Source: Actinomadura sp. NAK00032 (GTDB lineage Bacteria > Actinomycetota > Actinomycetes > Streptosporangiales > Streptosporangiaceae). From it: a stretch of 64,000 bases of DNA. Position numbers and translations under genes: made by a program. Shown here one piece after another: positions 39,593-47,276 of this stretch. Each line of letters starts with the position of its first letter. The stretch's first letter is position 1. Where the stretch lies: the NCBI RefSeq assembly GCF_013364275.1, contig NZ_CP054932.1, positions 2,170,001 to 2,234,000 on the forward strand, given 5' to 3'. The notes under the pieces are model-generated. The model ran no database searches. It was not told the DNA's origin and saw only the letters and a program-made list of their open reading frames with translations.

Positions 39593-40231
39593 ATGACGAT
39601 CTCCGACGATGCCGTGACCGCCGATGACGTGCGGCGAGCCGTCCGGCTCGCGGTCTCCGTCCTGCGGAAGGCGCCGCCGGACGCCTGGAACGCCAAGGCG
39701 GGCACGCTCGAATGGACCTGCTGGGAGACCGTCGAGCACCTGAGCGACGACCTGTTCGCCTACGCCGTCCAGCTCGCTCCGCAGGCACCGCCGATGGAGG
39801 GCCACGTTCCGTTCGTCTGGGAGGCCCGCCGCCCGGGCGGCCCGGCGAACGCGGTCCACGCGAACCGCGAGGCCGGGCCGGACGGGCTGCTGCAGGTGCT
39901 CGACGCCTGCGGCGGCCTGCTGGTCGCCATGGTGCGCACCGCCTCCCCGGACGTCCGCGCCCACCACGTCTACGGCACGTCGGACGCCGAGGGCTTCGCC
40001 GCCATGGGGATCGTGGAGACGCTCGTCCACACCCATGACCTCGCCGCAGGGCTCGGCCTCCCCTGGGAGCCGCCCGCCGACCTGTGCTCGCGCGCGCTCG
40101 GCCGCCTGTTCCCCGACGCGCCGCGCGACACCGACCCGTGGCAGACGCTGCTGTGGGCGACGGGACGCGCGGAGCTCCCGGGCCGCCCGCGCCTCACCTC
40201 ATGGCGCTCGGACGGCACCCCGCGTCCCTGA
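39593..40231 (+). CDS. DinB/maleylpyruvate-isomerase-fold protein (TIGR03083-like)
   Basis: The 212-residue protein has the four-helix DinB/MDMPI fold. TCWETVEHLSDDLFAYAVQL carries the first metal-binding His and ETLVHTHDLAAGLGL the later pair, so the metal site seems intact. Actinobacterial relatives include mycothiol-dependent enzymes, and a thiol transferase role is possible. A C-terminal short segment replaces the usual SCP2-like domain. The gene is convergent with the VOC protein, 6 bp away. Confidence 0.75.
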   Translation: MTISDDAVTADDVRRAVRLAVSVLRKAPPDAWNAKAGTLEWTCWETVEHLSDDLFAYAVQLAPQAPPMEGHVPFVWEARRPGGPANAVHANREAGPDGLLQVLDACGGLLVAMVRTASPDVRAHHVYGTSDAEGFAAMGIVETLVHTHDLAAGLGLPWEPPADLCSRALGRLFPDAPRDTDPWQTLLWATGRAELPGRPRLTSWRSDGTPRP

Positions 40232-40237
40232 CGCCCC

Positions 40238-40585
40238 TCAGCGGTGGCCCAGCACGTTCACGACCCGCCCGTCGGGGTCGCGGACGAAGAACCGGCGCAC
40301 GCCCCACTCCTCGTCCTGGAGGGGATGGACGATCTCCGTGCCGCGCTGCCGCATGACCTCGTAGGCGGCGTCCACGTCGTCCACCTCGACGCTGACGTCC
40401 GGGACGACGGGCCCGGTCTTGTCGCGGGTCATGAGGCTGACCTGCGCCGTCGGCACGGACGGGGAGGCGAGCGTCACGATCCACCCCTGGTTCATGACCT
40501 CCTCGAAGCCCAGCCGCCGGTAGAACTCCCGGCTCTCCTCCATGGCCCCGGACTCGATGTTGGGCACGACGCGGCGAATGGTCAT
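40238..40585 (-). CDS. VOC (glyoxalase/bleomycin resistance) family protein
   Basis: The 115-residue protein has a single VOC module of two beta-alpha-beta-beta-beta units. It starts with IRRVVPNIESGAMEESREFY and ends FFVRDPDGRVVNVLGH, which carries the usual metal-binding Glu region only weakly (Asn in place of Glu). The first conserved His is also absent. It may therefore bind a ligand rather than catalyse. It lies just downstream of the siderophore operon but is read from its own start, with an 85-bp gap. Confidence 0.85.
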   Translation of the reverse strand: MTIRRVVPNIESGAMEESREFYRRLGFEEVMNQGWIVTLASPSVPTAQVSLMTRDKTGPVVPDVSVEVDDVDAAYEVMRQRGTEIVHPLQDEEWGVRRFFVRDPDGRVVNVLGHR

Positions 40586-40670
40586 CGATATCTCCCAGCA
40601 GAACGTGGTCGCGATGTGGAAACCCCCATCGTCACCCGCGGCCGCCGCCGGGTCTTGGACGAATGGGAGC

Positions 40671-41756
40671 TCAGCGCAGGTAGTGGAAGCCCGGCTTGGG
40701 GTGCATCAGGAAGTCGTGGTGGGAGATGTTCCACGCGTAGGCGCCGGCCATGCCGAAGGCGACCACGTCGCCGGGGGACAGGGGCGGGACGGGGACATCG
40801 CGGGCGAAGACGTCCTTCGGTGTGCACAACTGGCCGACGAGCGTGGCGGGAGATTCCGGGCCCGTGACGGTCAGGACCTGGAAGGGCTGGTCATGGCCCT
40901 TCGTCACGGGGGTTCTGAGGTGATGCGTACCGCCCCGGAGGATCACGTAGGTCTCGCCCCTGGTCGTCTTCACATCGAGGACGTCGGTGACGTACCAGCC
41001 GTGGTAGGCGGTGATGGCCCGGCCGGGCTCTATGCGGAGCCTGGCCGGGATGGAGGCCAGCCCGGAGGCGTAGGTGCGCCAGTCGAAGAGAGTTCCGGGG
41101 GACGTGTAGTCCACCGCCATGCCGCCGCCCACGTTCAGCTCCGGGTCGTCCACGCCTTGGGTCTTCAGCCAGGGGAGCGCCCATTCGGCTATGTGGTGCG
41201 CGAGGTCGAGCATGGTGGGTGCGTCCAGGCCGGAGGCCAGGTGGGCATGGACGCCGTGCAGCGTGAGGTGGGGATTGGTGGCCAAGAGGTGGGCGCATTC
41301 GCTGAGGGCGTCCTCGTCCATGCCGAAGGGGCCGCTCATGGTGAGCGCGGCGTCCGGCGTGTGAAGGGGGAGGTTCGCGCGGAGAAGGATGTCGGCGGGG
41401 CCCAGCGCAGCCAGTTTCCTGAGTTCGTTCGGGCTTTCCACGTGAACGCGGTCGGCGGTGAGCGCCAAGCGCAGTTCTTCATACGTCTTCCCTGGGCCGC
41501 CGAAGGCCAGCGGTGTGCCGGGCAGGGTCGCCCGGACGTGGGCCAGTTCGCCGCCTGAGGCCACCTCTATGCCGTCCACATGGGGCGCCAGGGTGCGAAG
41601 TATCTCGGCGTCAGGGTTGGCCTTGGCGGCGTAGAACAGCTCTGTGGAGCCGAGGGCCGTACGGATGGCTTCGACGTGTTCTCGTAGACCCGGCAAGTCG
41701 TAGACGTAGGCCGGGTAGCTGTCGAGGCTGAGCGCGAATGCGGCGACTTCATTCAT
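40671..41756 (-). CDS. PLP-dependent decarboxylase (fold type III) of a siderophore operon, PvsE-like
   Basis: The 361-residue enzyme resembles diaminopimelate/ornithine decarboxylases. The PLP lysine is in FYAAKANPDAE, the HVDGIEVASGGEL strand follows, then GVHAHLASG, LNVGGGMAVDY and the EPGRAI phosphate-binding loop. The C-terminal domain has QLCTPKDVF with the catalytic cysteine. Family members in NIS pathways (PvsE, SbnH) decarboxylate a citryl-amino acid intermediate. Start and upstream stop overlap as ATGA, so it is the last gene of a coupled four-gene operon. The substrate may be a citryl-serine type compound, by analogy with vibrioferrin. Confidence 0.88.
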   Translation of the reverse strand: MNEVAAFALSLDSYPAYVYDLPGLREHVEAIRTALGSTELFYAAKANPDAEILRTLAPHVDGIEVASGGELAHVRATLPGTPLAFGGPGKTYEELRLALTADRVHVESPNELRKLAALGPADILLRANLPLHTPDAALTMSGPFGMDEDALSECAHLLATNPHLTLHGVHAHLASGLDAPTMLDLAHHIAEWALPWLKTQGVDDPELNVGGGMAVDYTSPGTLFDWRTYASGLASIPARLRIEPGRAITAYHGWYVTDVLDVKTTRGETYVILRGGTHHLRTPVTKGHDQPFQVLTVTGPESPATLVGQLCTPKDVFARDVPVPPLSPGDVVAFGMAGAYAWNISHHDFLMHPKPGFHYLR

Positions 41757-43372
41757 AGCGGGCGGGGTGCGGTGAGCGGGTTGGTGGTCGGGATGTAGGT
41801 GGCGCCTCGGTCGGCCACGCGGGACCAGCGGGTGCGGAGGTTCGCTTTCGCCGGCACTGGGACTCCCGCCAGGAGCGCCCTGACTTGCGGATGGTGGTCG
41901 TGGGCGGCGAAGTGCTTTCGCGCGTCCTGCCAGAGGGTGCGTTCCAGGTGCGGGTGCAGGTCGGCGACCGCGGCGGCGACTTCGGTGAGGTGGTTGATGA
42001 GAAGGCAGTAGACGACGCGGTTCCAGCCCCGGTCGGGCGCGTAGGTGAGGCTTTCGGCGACGCGGGGCGGCAGGTGCGAGAGGTCCCAGCGGCCGGCGGT
42101 CAGCTTGGTGCCCTCCAGATCGCGGAACGCGGCGTGGACGGGCATGCCCGTCGGGTCGACGCAGACGAGGACGTTCTGAAGGTGCGGCTCCAGGACGATG
42201 CCGTGGTCCAGGTAGGCGCGAAGCACGGGTGGCGCTACCTGCGCCACGTAGGCGTCCCACCATGCGCGGGCTTGCTCTGGCGTCTCCAGGGCGGGCAGGT
42301 CGGCGAGGAGCGTGCTGTAGGGATCGGTCAAGGCACCGGCCAGCAGCGGTGTACCGGGCAGGGAGCGGACGCCCTGGCGCAGGATCACCCCCAAGCCCTC
42401 GTACAGGCGGCGGTCGGGGAGTGTGACGCTGCGGTAGGCGGGCTCTGCGAGGAGCGTCGAGCCGAGCTTGTCGAAGATGGGCGGCAGCAGTTCGTTGAGG
42501 GCGATGGCACCGCTCAGCTCGTACCAGGCGTTCTTGCGCACGCAGTTGGTGATGCGGACGTCCAGGCTGAACTTGCAGAAGACGTCGGCGTCCGGCAGGT
42601 AGGCCGTGCGGACGGACGAGGTGGGGACCGCCTCGGTGTCGGACGGGCCGAGGTCGACCACGAGGTCCTGCGCCAGAGCCTTCTGCAGGACGGGGTTGTC
42701 CGCGAGTAGCGAGAACTGCCACGGGTGGACGGGGAGCAGCGTCCGGCCGGGCGGAGCGGGAGGCCCGTAGGACGCCAGGGCCGTGAAGGCGTCCGGGTCC
42801 CCTTCATCGGCGACGAGGTCGTCCGGGACGGCCAGCCAGTGCGGACGGAAACGGGCCCGGGTCTCCGGCGCGTACTGGAGCCAGTCACCGGGCGCGCCCT
42901 GGCGGGCCTTAGGGGACGGGTGGAATCGATGCCCCGCGACAAGAGCCTGTTCTGAGGCGATGTACCGGTCGCCGGCCGCCTCGCCCCTGGCGGCGAGGAT
43001 CGCGGCCAGTGCCGTTCGGCTGTCGTCCACCTGGGTGAGGAACTCGGGGTTGGGACGGCCGGTCGCCAGTTCCAGTTCTCCCGCGACGAGGTTCGCCAGC
43101 CTGTCCCAGGACGCGGGGATCCACTCGTCCTCCCGCTGCTCCTCGTAGGGCGGCGCCAGGCGGTAGGTGGGGCCGACGGGGGGACGGGTCAGGCGCGCGC
43201 GCAGGACGACGCCCGCGCGGGGCAGGCGGGCGACGACGCGGTCGCCGTCCGGCCACAGCTGCTGCTCGGGCGCGCAGACCTCCCGGAGCAGGCAGTTGAG
43301 CAGCGCGGTCGCGGTGGCGTCGCCGGCCGTGACGGCCGGTCCGGTCAGTTCTGTGAGCCCAGTCAGCGGCAC
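41753..43372 (-). CDS. IucA/IucC family NIS siderophore synthetase (second of two)
   Basis: The 539-residue protein has the family core: SEQALVAGHRFHPSPKAR, LPVHPWQFSL, the TSSVRTAYL strand with VRITNCVRKNAWYELSGA, and the C-terminal VLEPHLQNVLV and FRDLEG motifs that form the ATP site. NIS synthetases adenylate a carboxylate of citrate or similar acids and condense it with an amine or alcohol. The GTG start at 43372 overlaps the upstream stop by 10 bp, and its own stop overlaps the decarboxylase start. It is closest in pattern to the typical citrate-activating (IucA/type A or C) group; I cannot assign type. Confidence 0.92.
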   Translation of the reverse strand: MPLTGLTELTGPAVTAGDATATALLNCLLREVCAPEQQLWPDGDRVVARLPRAGVVLRARLTRPPVGPTYRLAPPYEEQREDEWIPASWDRLANLVAGELELATGRPNPEFLTQVDDSRTALAAILAARGEAAGDRYIASEQALVAGHRFHPSPKARQGAPGDWLQYAPETRARFRPHWLAVPDDLVADEGDPDAFTALASYGPPAPPGRTLLPVHPWQFSLLADNPVLQKALAQDLVVDLGPSDTEAVPTSSVRTAYLPDADVFCKFSLDVRITNCVRKNAWYELSGAIALNELLPPIFDKLGSTLLAEPAYRSVTLPDRRLYEGLGVILRQGVRSLPGTPLLAGALTDPYSTLLADLPALETPEQARAWWDAYVAQVAPPVLRAYLDHGIVLEPHLQNVLVCVDPTGMPVHAAFRDLEGTKLTAGRWDLSHLPPRVAESLTYAPDRGWNRVVYCLLINHLTEVAAAVADLHPHLERTLWQDARKHFAAHDHHPQVRALLAGVPVPAKANLRTRWSRVADRGATYIPTTNPLTAPRPL

Positions 43373-44985
43373 GTCGCGTCCAGTAGGTAGTTGGGCCCCG
43401 GTGGGCCGTAGTGCTTGTTGATGTCGGCCGCGCCGGTCCTGGCCTTGTCGACGAGGGTTCCGGCGGTGAGCATGGCCTTGCCCGGCAGGGAGCCGGCGTC
43501 GAGCGTGCGGGAGCGCAGGAACGCGTCCGCCGGGCCGAGCGCGGCGTCGAGCCGGTCGCGGACCATCGCGAGCCCGGTGCGCCAGGGGAGCAGGCCCCGG
43601 TCGGCCAGGCCGACCGCGACGGCGGCGGCGCACAGGTGCAGCGTGATCGTGACGAACACGCGCGCGAGCGCGTCGGGGGCGGTGGTCGCCATCCGGCGGT
43701 CGATGAGGTCGCGCGGGTCCGTGCCGGGGGACGGGGCGAGGCGCTCCCTGAGCCGCGACGGGTCGATCAGCGCGCCGTCGTTGTCCTTGATGAGGAGACG
43801 CAGCGGAGAGACGTCGTCCAGGACGAGCGCGACGTTCTGCTGATGCGCCTCCAGCGCGATCCCGTAGCGGAACAGCGTGACGTTCCAGTCGAACAGCGCC
43901 GACAGGTACGTGCCGAAGACTTCTTCGACGTCCCAGCGTTCGATGACATAACCGCCGTCTGGGGCCTCGGCGAGCAAGGCCGCCACCGGGACGATGTGCG
44001 CGCGCGCCGTCTCAGGCGGGAATCGCCGCACGAGGTAGGCCAGGAGCGGGTCGTTGGCGTGGCCGTAGGTCTGCTCATCGGCGAGAAGCACTGGGAGCGC
44101 CGGTTCGCGCTGGAGTACCCGGCGCAGGATGCGTTCGACCAGCGCTCCGTCGTGCAGCGTGCCGGGCATGATGGTGCGCCGGTTGCGCAGGCCGAGCGTG
44201 CTGGTCGGCAGCGGCACCTTCACATGGACGAGCGGCGCGGCGCCGCTGAGCACGGCCACGGTCCGCATCGACAGCGTCGGCCCGACCCGCAGGAACGGCT
44301 CGGGCGCCGAAGCCGTCCCGGCCTCCTCGCGCACCTGCCGCACCGCCAGCGGATGGACGGGGAACAGGGCGCCCGCCGCCTCCTCGGAGCCCAGGCCCAC
44401 GTCGGACGGCGCGGGCCACCACTCCGGCAGCCGCCCGGCGAGCACCGGATTCCGCACCGGCGCCCACCGCAGGGGGAACGACGGCGCGAACTCGGGCGCG
44501 TAGCGGCTCAGATCGGCCATGGAGAGCCCCGCGCGGCTCCGCCCCGCCGGATGCACCGGGTGGTCGTTGTAGGCCGCCAGCGTCTCGTAGAACGTCCCGG
44601 GGCCGGTCCTGAGCGCGTCCGGGAGGCGCGCCAGCCGCCGGTGCACGGCGGGACGCGCGTCGTCGTGAAGTTTGCTGGCCGCCAGCGCCGCCAGGCATTC
44701 GCGCTCGAAGGCCGCCGTGTCGTCGCGCGGGTCGGCCACCGAGCGGACGGCCTGGAACACGTCGCTCAGCTTCAGGCCCTGCCCGGGGGCCACGACGAGT
44801 TCGGAAAGGAAGGCCGGGCGCGCGCGCAGCAGCCGCACGGAACGGCCGGGCAGTTCTAATCTCCCGTCCCGGACGAACCGCCGCATGCCGGCGTAGTCCT
44901 CGCGGAGCAGCGCGTCCAGCACGCGGGCCGCCAGCGGGCCCTCGCCGCGATCCGGCGGCGGGGCCGCCTCGGCGCGGTCGGTCAC
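43363..44985 (-). CDS. IucA/IucC family NIS siderophore synthetase (first of two)
   Basis: The 540-residue protein is recognisable from YNDHPVHPAGRSRAG, LFPVHPLAVRQV, the strand PLPTSTLGLRNRRTIMPG, ALEAHQQNVAL, and LIKDNDGALID, with a C-terminal thumb domain. It differs more from the standard pattern than its neighbour: the R-x-I-T-N strand is replaced by LGLRNRRTI. That suggests a different acid or nucleophile and a distinct step in the pathway. It overlaps the ATP-grasp stop by 4 bp (GTGA). Two non-identical synthetases per operon is the vibrioferrin arrangement (PvsB and PvsD). Confidence 0.9.
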   Translation of the reverse strand: MTDRAEAAPPPDRGEGPLAARVLDALLREDYAGMRRFVRDGRLELPGRSVRLLRARPAFLSELVVAPGQGLKLSDVFQAVRSVADPRDDTAAFERECLAALAASKLHDDARPAVHRRLARLPDALRTGPGTFYETLAAYNDHPVHPAGRSRAGLSMADLSRYAPEFAPSFPLRWAPVRNPVLAGRLPEWWPAPSDVGLGSEEAAGALFPVHPLAVRQVREEAGTASAPEPFLRVGPTLSMRTVAVLSGAAPLVHVKVPLPTSTLGLRNRRTIMPGTLHDGALVERILRRVLQREPALPVLLADEQTYGHANDPLLAYLVRRFPPETARAHIVPVAALLAEAPDGGYVIERWDVEEVFGTYLSALFDWNVTLFRYGIALEAHQQNVALVLDDVSPLRLLIKDNDGALIDPSRLRERLAPSPGTDPRDLIDRRMATTAPDALARVFVTITLHLCAAAVAVGLADRGLLPWRTGLAMVRDRLDAALGPADAFLRSRTLDAGSLPGKAMLTAGTLVDKARTGAADINKHYGPPGPNYLLDATCR

Positions 44986-46151
44986 GTGATCGTCCAGCTG
45001 TGGTCCGCGCGGAAGCGCGCGAGCGCCGCCTCGACCTCGTCCGGACCGGGACCGATCGCACGCACGGTGCCCAGGTAGTCGCGGTTGGTGCGCGTCACCG
45101 CGACCGAGTCGCCCACCGCGCGCTGCGGACGGTAGGAGAGTCGTACCTCACCATCGTCCACCCGCACCGGGCCGGGGGCGGCGGTGAGGGTGCCGGAGCG
45201 GTCGGCGATCACCGGCTCCGCCACGGCGTGCCGCGGACGTGGAACGTGCACGGCCGGCACAGGCTCGCCCAAGTGGACCTGGAGGATCTGCTCGAAGAGC
45301 GGTATGCCCAGCAGGTCGGCCAAGAGGAAATCGCAGTGGTCGCCGATGAGCCGGTAGTTGACCTCGATGATGCGGGCACGGCCCTCGTGGACGACGAACT
45401 CGGTGTGGCACGCGCCGAACCCGACTCCCAGCGCCTCCAGCTGGCGCAGCACCTGGGGCGTCTCCGGGGGCGGTGCCGCCCACTCAAGGCGCTCCTCAAC
45501 GAAGAACGGCGGCGGCGAGACCGTCGTACGGAACGAACCGAGGACGCGCAGTTCCCGCCCATCGCCGAGCGTCTCCAGCGTGTGGAGGCGCCCCGGCAGG
45601 TACTCCTCGGCCACGAGCGGGTCGCGGCGCCGGGCGGCGATCTCGCCGGTGCGTGCGGCCAGTTCCGCCGCGTCCTCCACCAGGAACACGTCTTCGCTGG
45701 CGACGCCCTCGCGCGGCTTCAGAACGAGCGGATAAGGCGCGTCCGGCGGCACCTCGCGCGCTTCGGCGGAGAACACCGGGTCGATGCCCGCGAGATGGCG
45801 GCGCATGAGGGCCTTGTTCTTCGCGCGGGTCGCCGCCCGCCAGTCCTTGGCCGGAAGGCCGAAGTACGCGGCCGCCAGCGCGGCGGGCGCCTGCAGGAAG
45901 TCGCTGTTGGAGAAGACGGCGGCGGGCTCACCGCCCGCGTGCGCGCCGGCGACGCGGTGGACGATGTCGCGGAAGTCGGTGACGTCGCACTCGACGACCG
46001 GCCCGTCGAACGCGTGGGCGCCGGACCGGTAGGCTGCCGGACGGTCGGTGAGCAGCACCGCGTCGAGCCCGAGGCGCGCGGCGGCGGGCACGAACCCGTG
46101 CGTCACCGCGTCGGTCGCCTTCCCGGCGACCAGGTAGAGCGAGGCGGCCAC
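44982..46151 (-). CDS. ATP-grasp ligase heading the siderophore operon, PvsA-like
   Basis: The 389-residue protein has an ATP-grasp core: YPLVLKPREGVASEDVFLV with the ATP-binding lysine, VAEEYLPGRLHTLETL, CHTEFVVHEG and IIEVNYRLIGDHCD with the metal-binding Glu/Asn pair. ATP-grasp enzymes form amide bonds via acyl phosphates. In the vibrioferrin operon PvsA is of this class and is thought to join an amino acid to the siderophore. The start is a GTG (46151) with GGAAAGG 6 nt upstream. An iron box lies 30 bp upstream, so the operon should be induced in low iron. It has no fused exporter. Confidence 0.88.
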   Translation of the reverse strand: MAASLYLVAGKATDAVTHGFVPAAARLGLDAVLLTDRPAAYRSGAHAFDGPVVECDVTDFRDIVHRVAGAHAGGEPAAVFSNSDFLQAPAALAAAYFGLPAKDWRAATRAKNKALMRRHLAGIDPVFSAEAREVPPDAPYPLVLKPREGVASEDVFLVEDAAELAARTGEIAARRRDPLVAEEYLPGRLHTLETLGDGRELRVLGSFRTTVSPPPFFVEERLEWAAPPPETPQVLRQLEALGVGFGACHTEFVVHEGRARIIEVNYRLIGDHCDFLLADLLGIPLFEQILQVHLGEPVPAVHVPRPRHAVAEPVIADRSGTLTAAPGPVRVDDGEVRLSYRPQRAVGDSVAVTRTNRDYLGTVRAIGPGPDEVEAALARFRADHSWTIT

Positions 46152-46180
46152 GATCGGCCTTTCCAGTTCGGGTTCGTGGG

Positions 46181-46199
46181 TGAGGTAAGCCTTGCCTAA
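46181..46199 (-). promoter_or_regulatory. iron box (IdeR/DmdR1 operator) of the siderophore operon
   Basis: On the minus strand TTAGGCAAGGCTTACCTCA matches 15 of 19 positions of the TTAGGTTAGGCTAACCTAA consensus. It lies 30 bp upstream of the GTG start and overlaps where the promoter must be. IdeR/DmdR1 bound to iron should repress here. It also lies 49 bp upstream of the divergent HD gene. Confidence 0.8.
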
Positions 46200-46247
46200 C
46201 TCGCAGTGATCATAGTGGCGGTGCGGGGCGTCCGCCAGGATGGGGCC

Positions 46248-46856
46248 ATGGATCTTGTCGACCGGTGGGTCGCGCTGGCAGGGCCGCACACCCGGCATAT
46301 CGGGACGGAGCTGGACGAGCGCTACGGCGAGCCGCACCGCCGCTACCACACCCGCGCGCACCTGACCGCCGTCCTCGACCTCGTGGACGAGCTGGCCGGG
46401 CATGCCGCCGATCCCGACCTCGTCCGCCTCGCCGCCTGGTTCCACGACGCCGTCTACGACCCCGAGCGCGCCGACAACGAGGAGCGCAGCGCCCGCCTCG
46501 CCGCCCGCATGCTGGCCGACACCGACCTCGCGCCCGCCGCCGTCCAGGAGGTGGCCCGGCTGGTCGAGCTGACGGCCACGCACGCCCCCGGCGACGACGA
46601 CCGCAACGGCCGGGTCCTGTGCGACGCCGACCTCGCCATCCTCGGCGCGGACCCCGACAAGTACGCCGCCTACACCGCCGCCGTCCGCGAGGAGTACGCG
46701 TTCGTGCCCGACGAGTTCTTCGCGGCCGGGCGCGCCGAAGTGCTCAACGGCCTACTGGCCCTCCCCGAGCTCTTCCACACGCCGCCCGCACGCGAACGCT
46801 TCGAGGAACGCGCGCGCACCAACATCCAGACAGAACTGATGCTCCTCAACGCGTGA
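46248..46856 (+). CDS. HD-domain metal-dependent phosphohydrolase-like protein
   Basis: The 202-residue protein has the predicted HD phosphohydrolase layout. RYHTRAHL supplies the first His, AAWFHDAVYD the HD pair, and DADLAILG the last Asp. This subfamily (YpgQ/CC_3036-like) has weak or unknown activity. The ATG at 46248 has a short AGGA site. The gene is divergent from the siderophore operon across the iron box and convergent with the DUF4031 gene. The 3' end is a 17-bp repeat. Confidence 0.85.
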   Translation: MDLVDRWVALAGPHTRHIGTELDERYGEPHRRYHTRAHLTAVLDLVDELAGHAADPDLVRLAAWFHDAVYDPERADNEERSARLAARMLADTDLAPAAVQEVARLVELTATHAPGDDDRNGRVLCDADLAILGADPDKYAAYTAAVREEYAFVPDEFFAAGRAEVLNGLLALPELFHTPPARERFEERARTNIQTELMLLNA

Positions 46857-46904
46857 GGCCGCTCACTGCGTAAGGCTGCTCAACACGCAAGGCTGCTCAG
46901 TGGG
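46851..46904. repeat. 17-bp tandem repeat between the stop codons of convergent genes
   Basis: Three units with core ggcygctca start at 46857, 46874 and 46891, exactly 17 bp apart. On the plus strand the units carry TGA, TAA and CAA; on the minus strand each carries TGA. They fill the gap between the HD gene and the DUF4031 gene. Confidence 0.7.
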
Positions 46905-47172
46905 TGACGCGGGGGCGGTAGGCCTTGCGGCGGCGCAGACCCGCCTTGGTGAGCCGCAACAGCAACTCCTGGCAGCCGACCGCCTGCGCTCCCTGCAGCA
47001 CCGCGGCGTGGTACAGCTCGGACGGGACGTCGTAGTGGTCGCGCTCGAAAGCCCTGGGCGGCATCCCCAGTTCCGCCGCGAACGCGTGCAGCTCCTCGTA
47101 CGAGACGTCGCTCACCATGTGCGACCACACACGGCCGCGCGCGGGCCACAGCGGCGGATCGATGAGGATCAA
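46897..47172 (-). CDS. DUF4031 family protein
   Basis: The 91-residue protein has the DUF4031 pattern: LIDPPLWPARGRVWSHMVSD, then LHAFAAELGMPPRAFERDHY, and a basic C-terminus RRRKAYRPRVTH. The function is unknown. I use the TTG at 47172, preceded by AGGGGAA with 5-nt spacing, which gives the usual short N-terminus before ILIDPP. It is divergent from the M20 peptidase gene. Confidence 0.8.
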   Translation of the reverse strand: MILIDPPLWPARGRVWSHMVSDVSYEELHAFAAELGMPPRAFERDHYDVPSELYHAAVLQGAQAVGCQELLLRLTKAGLRRRKAYRPRVTH

Positions 47173-47276
47173 GCTGCTTCCCCTAACAGTGCGTTGACGT
47201 CGATGTAAGCTCGCGGCGGTGCCGGCCGGTGCCGCAGCAACGGTACGACAGAACACACATGCGAAGGGGCATGCGG

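Noticed and set aside
46851..46904. Possible attachment site or CRISPR remnant
   Set aside because: Only three tandem units, no integrase or tRNA, and each unit derives from the gene end.
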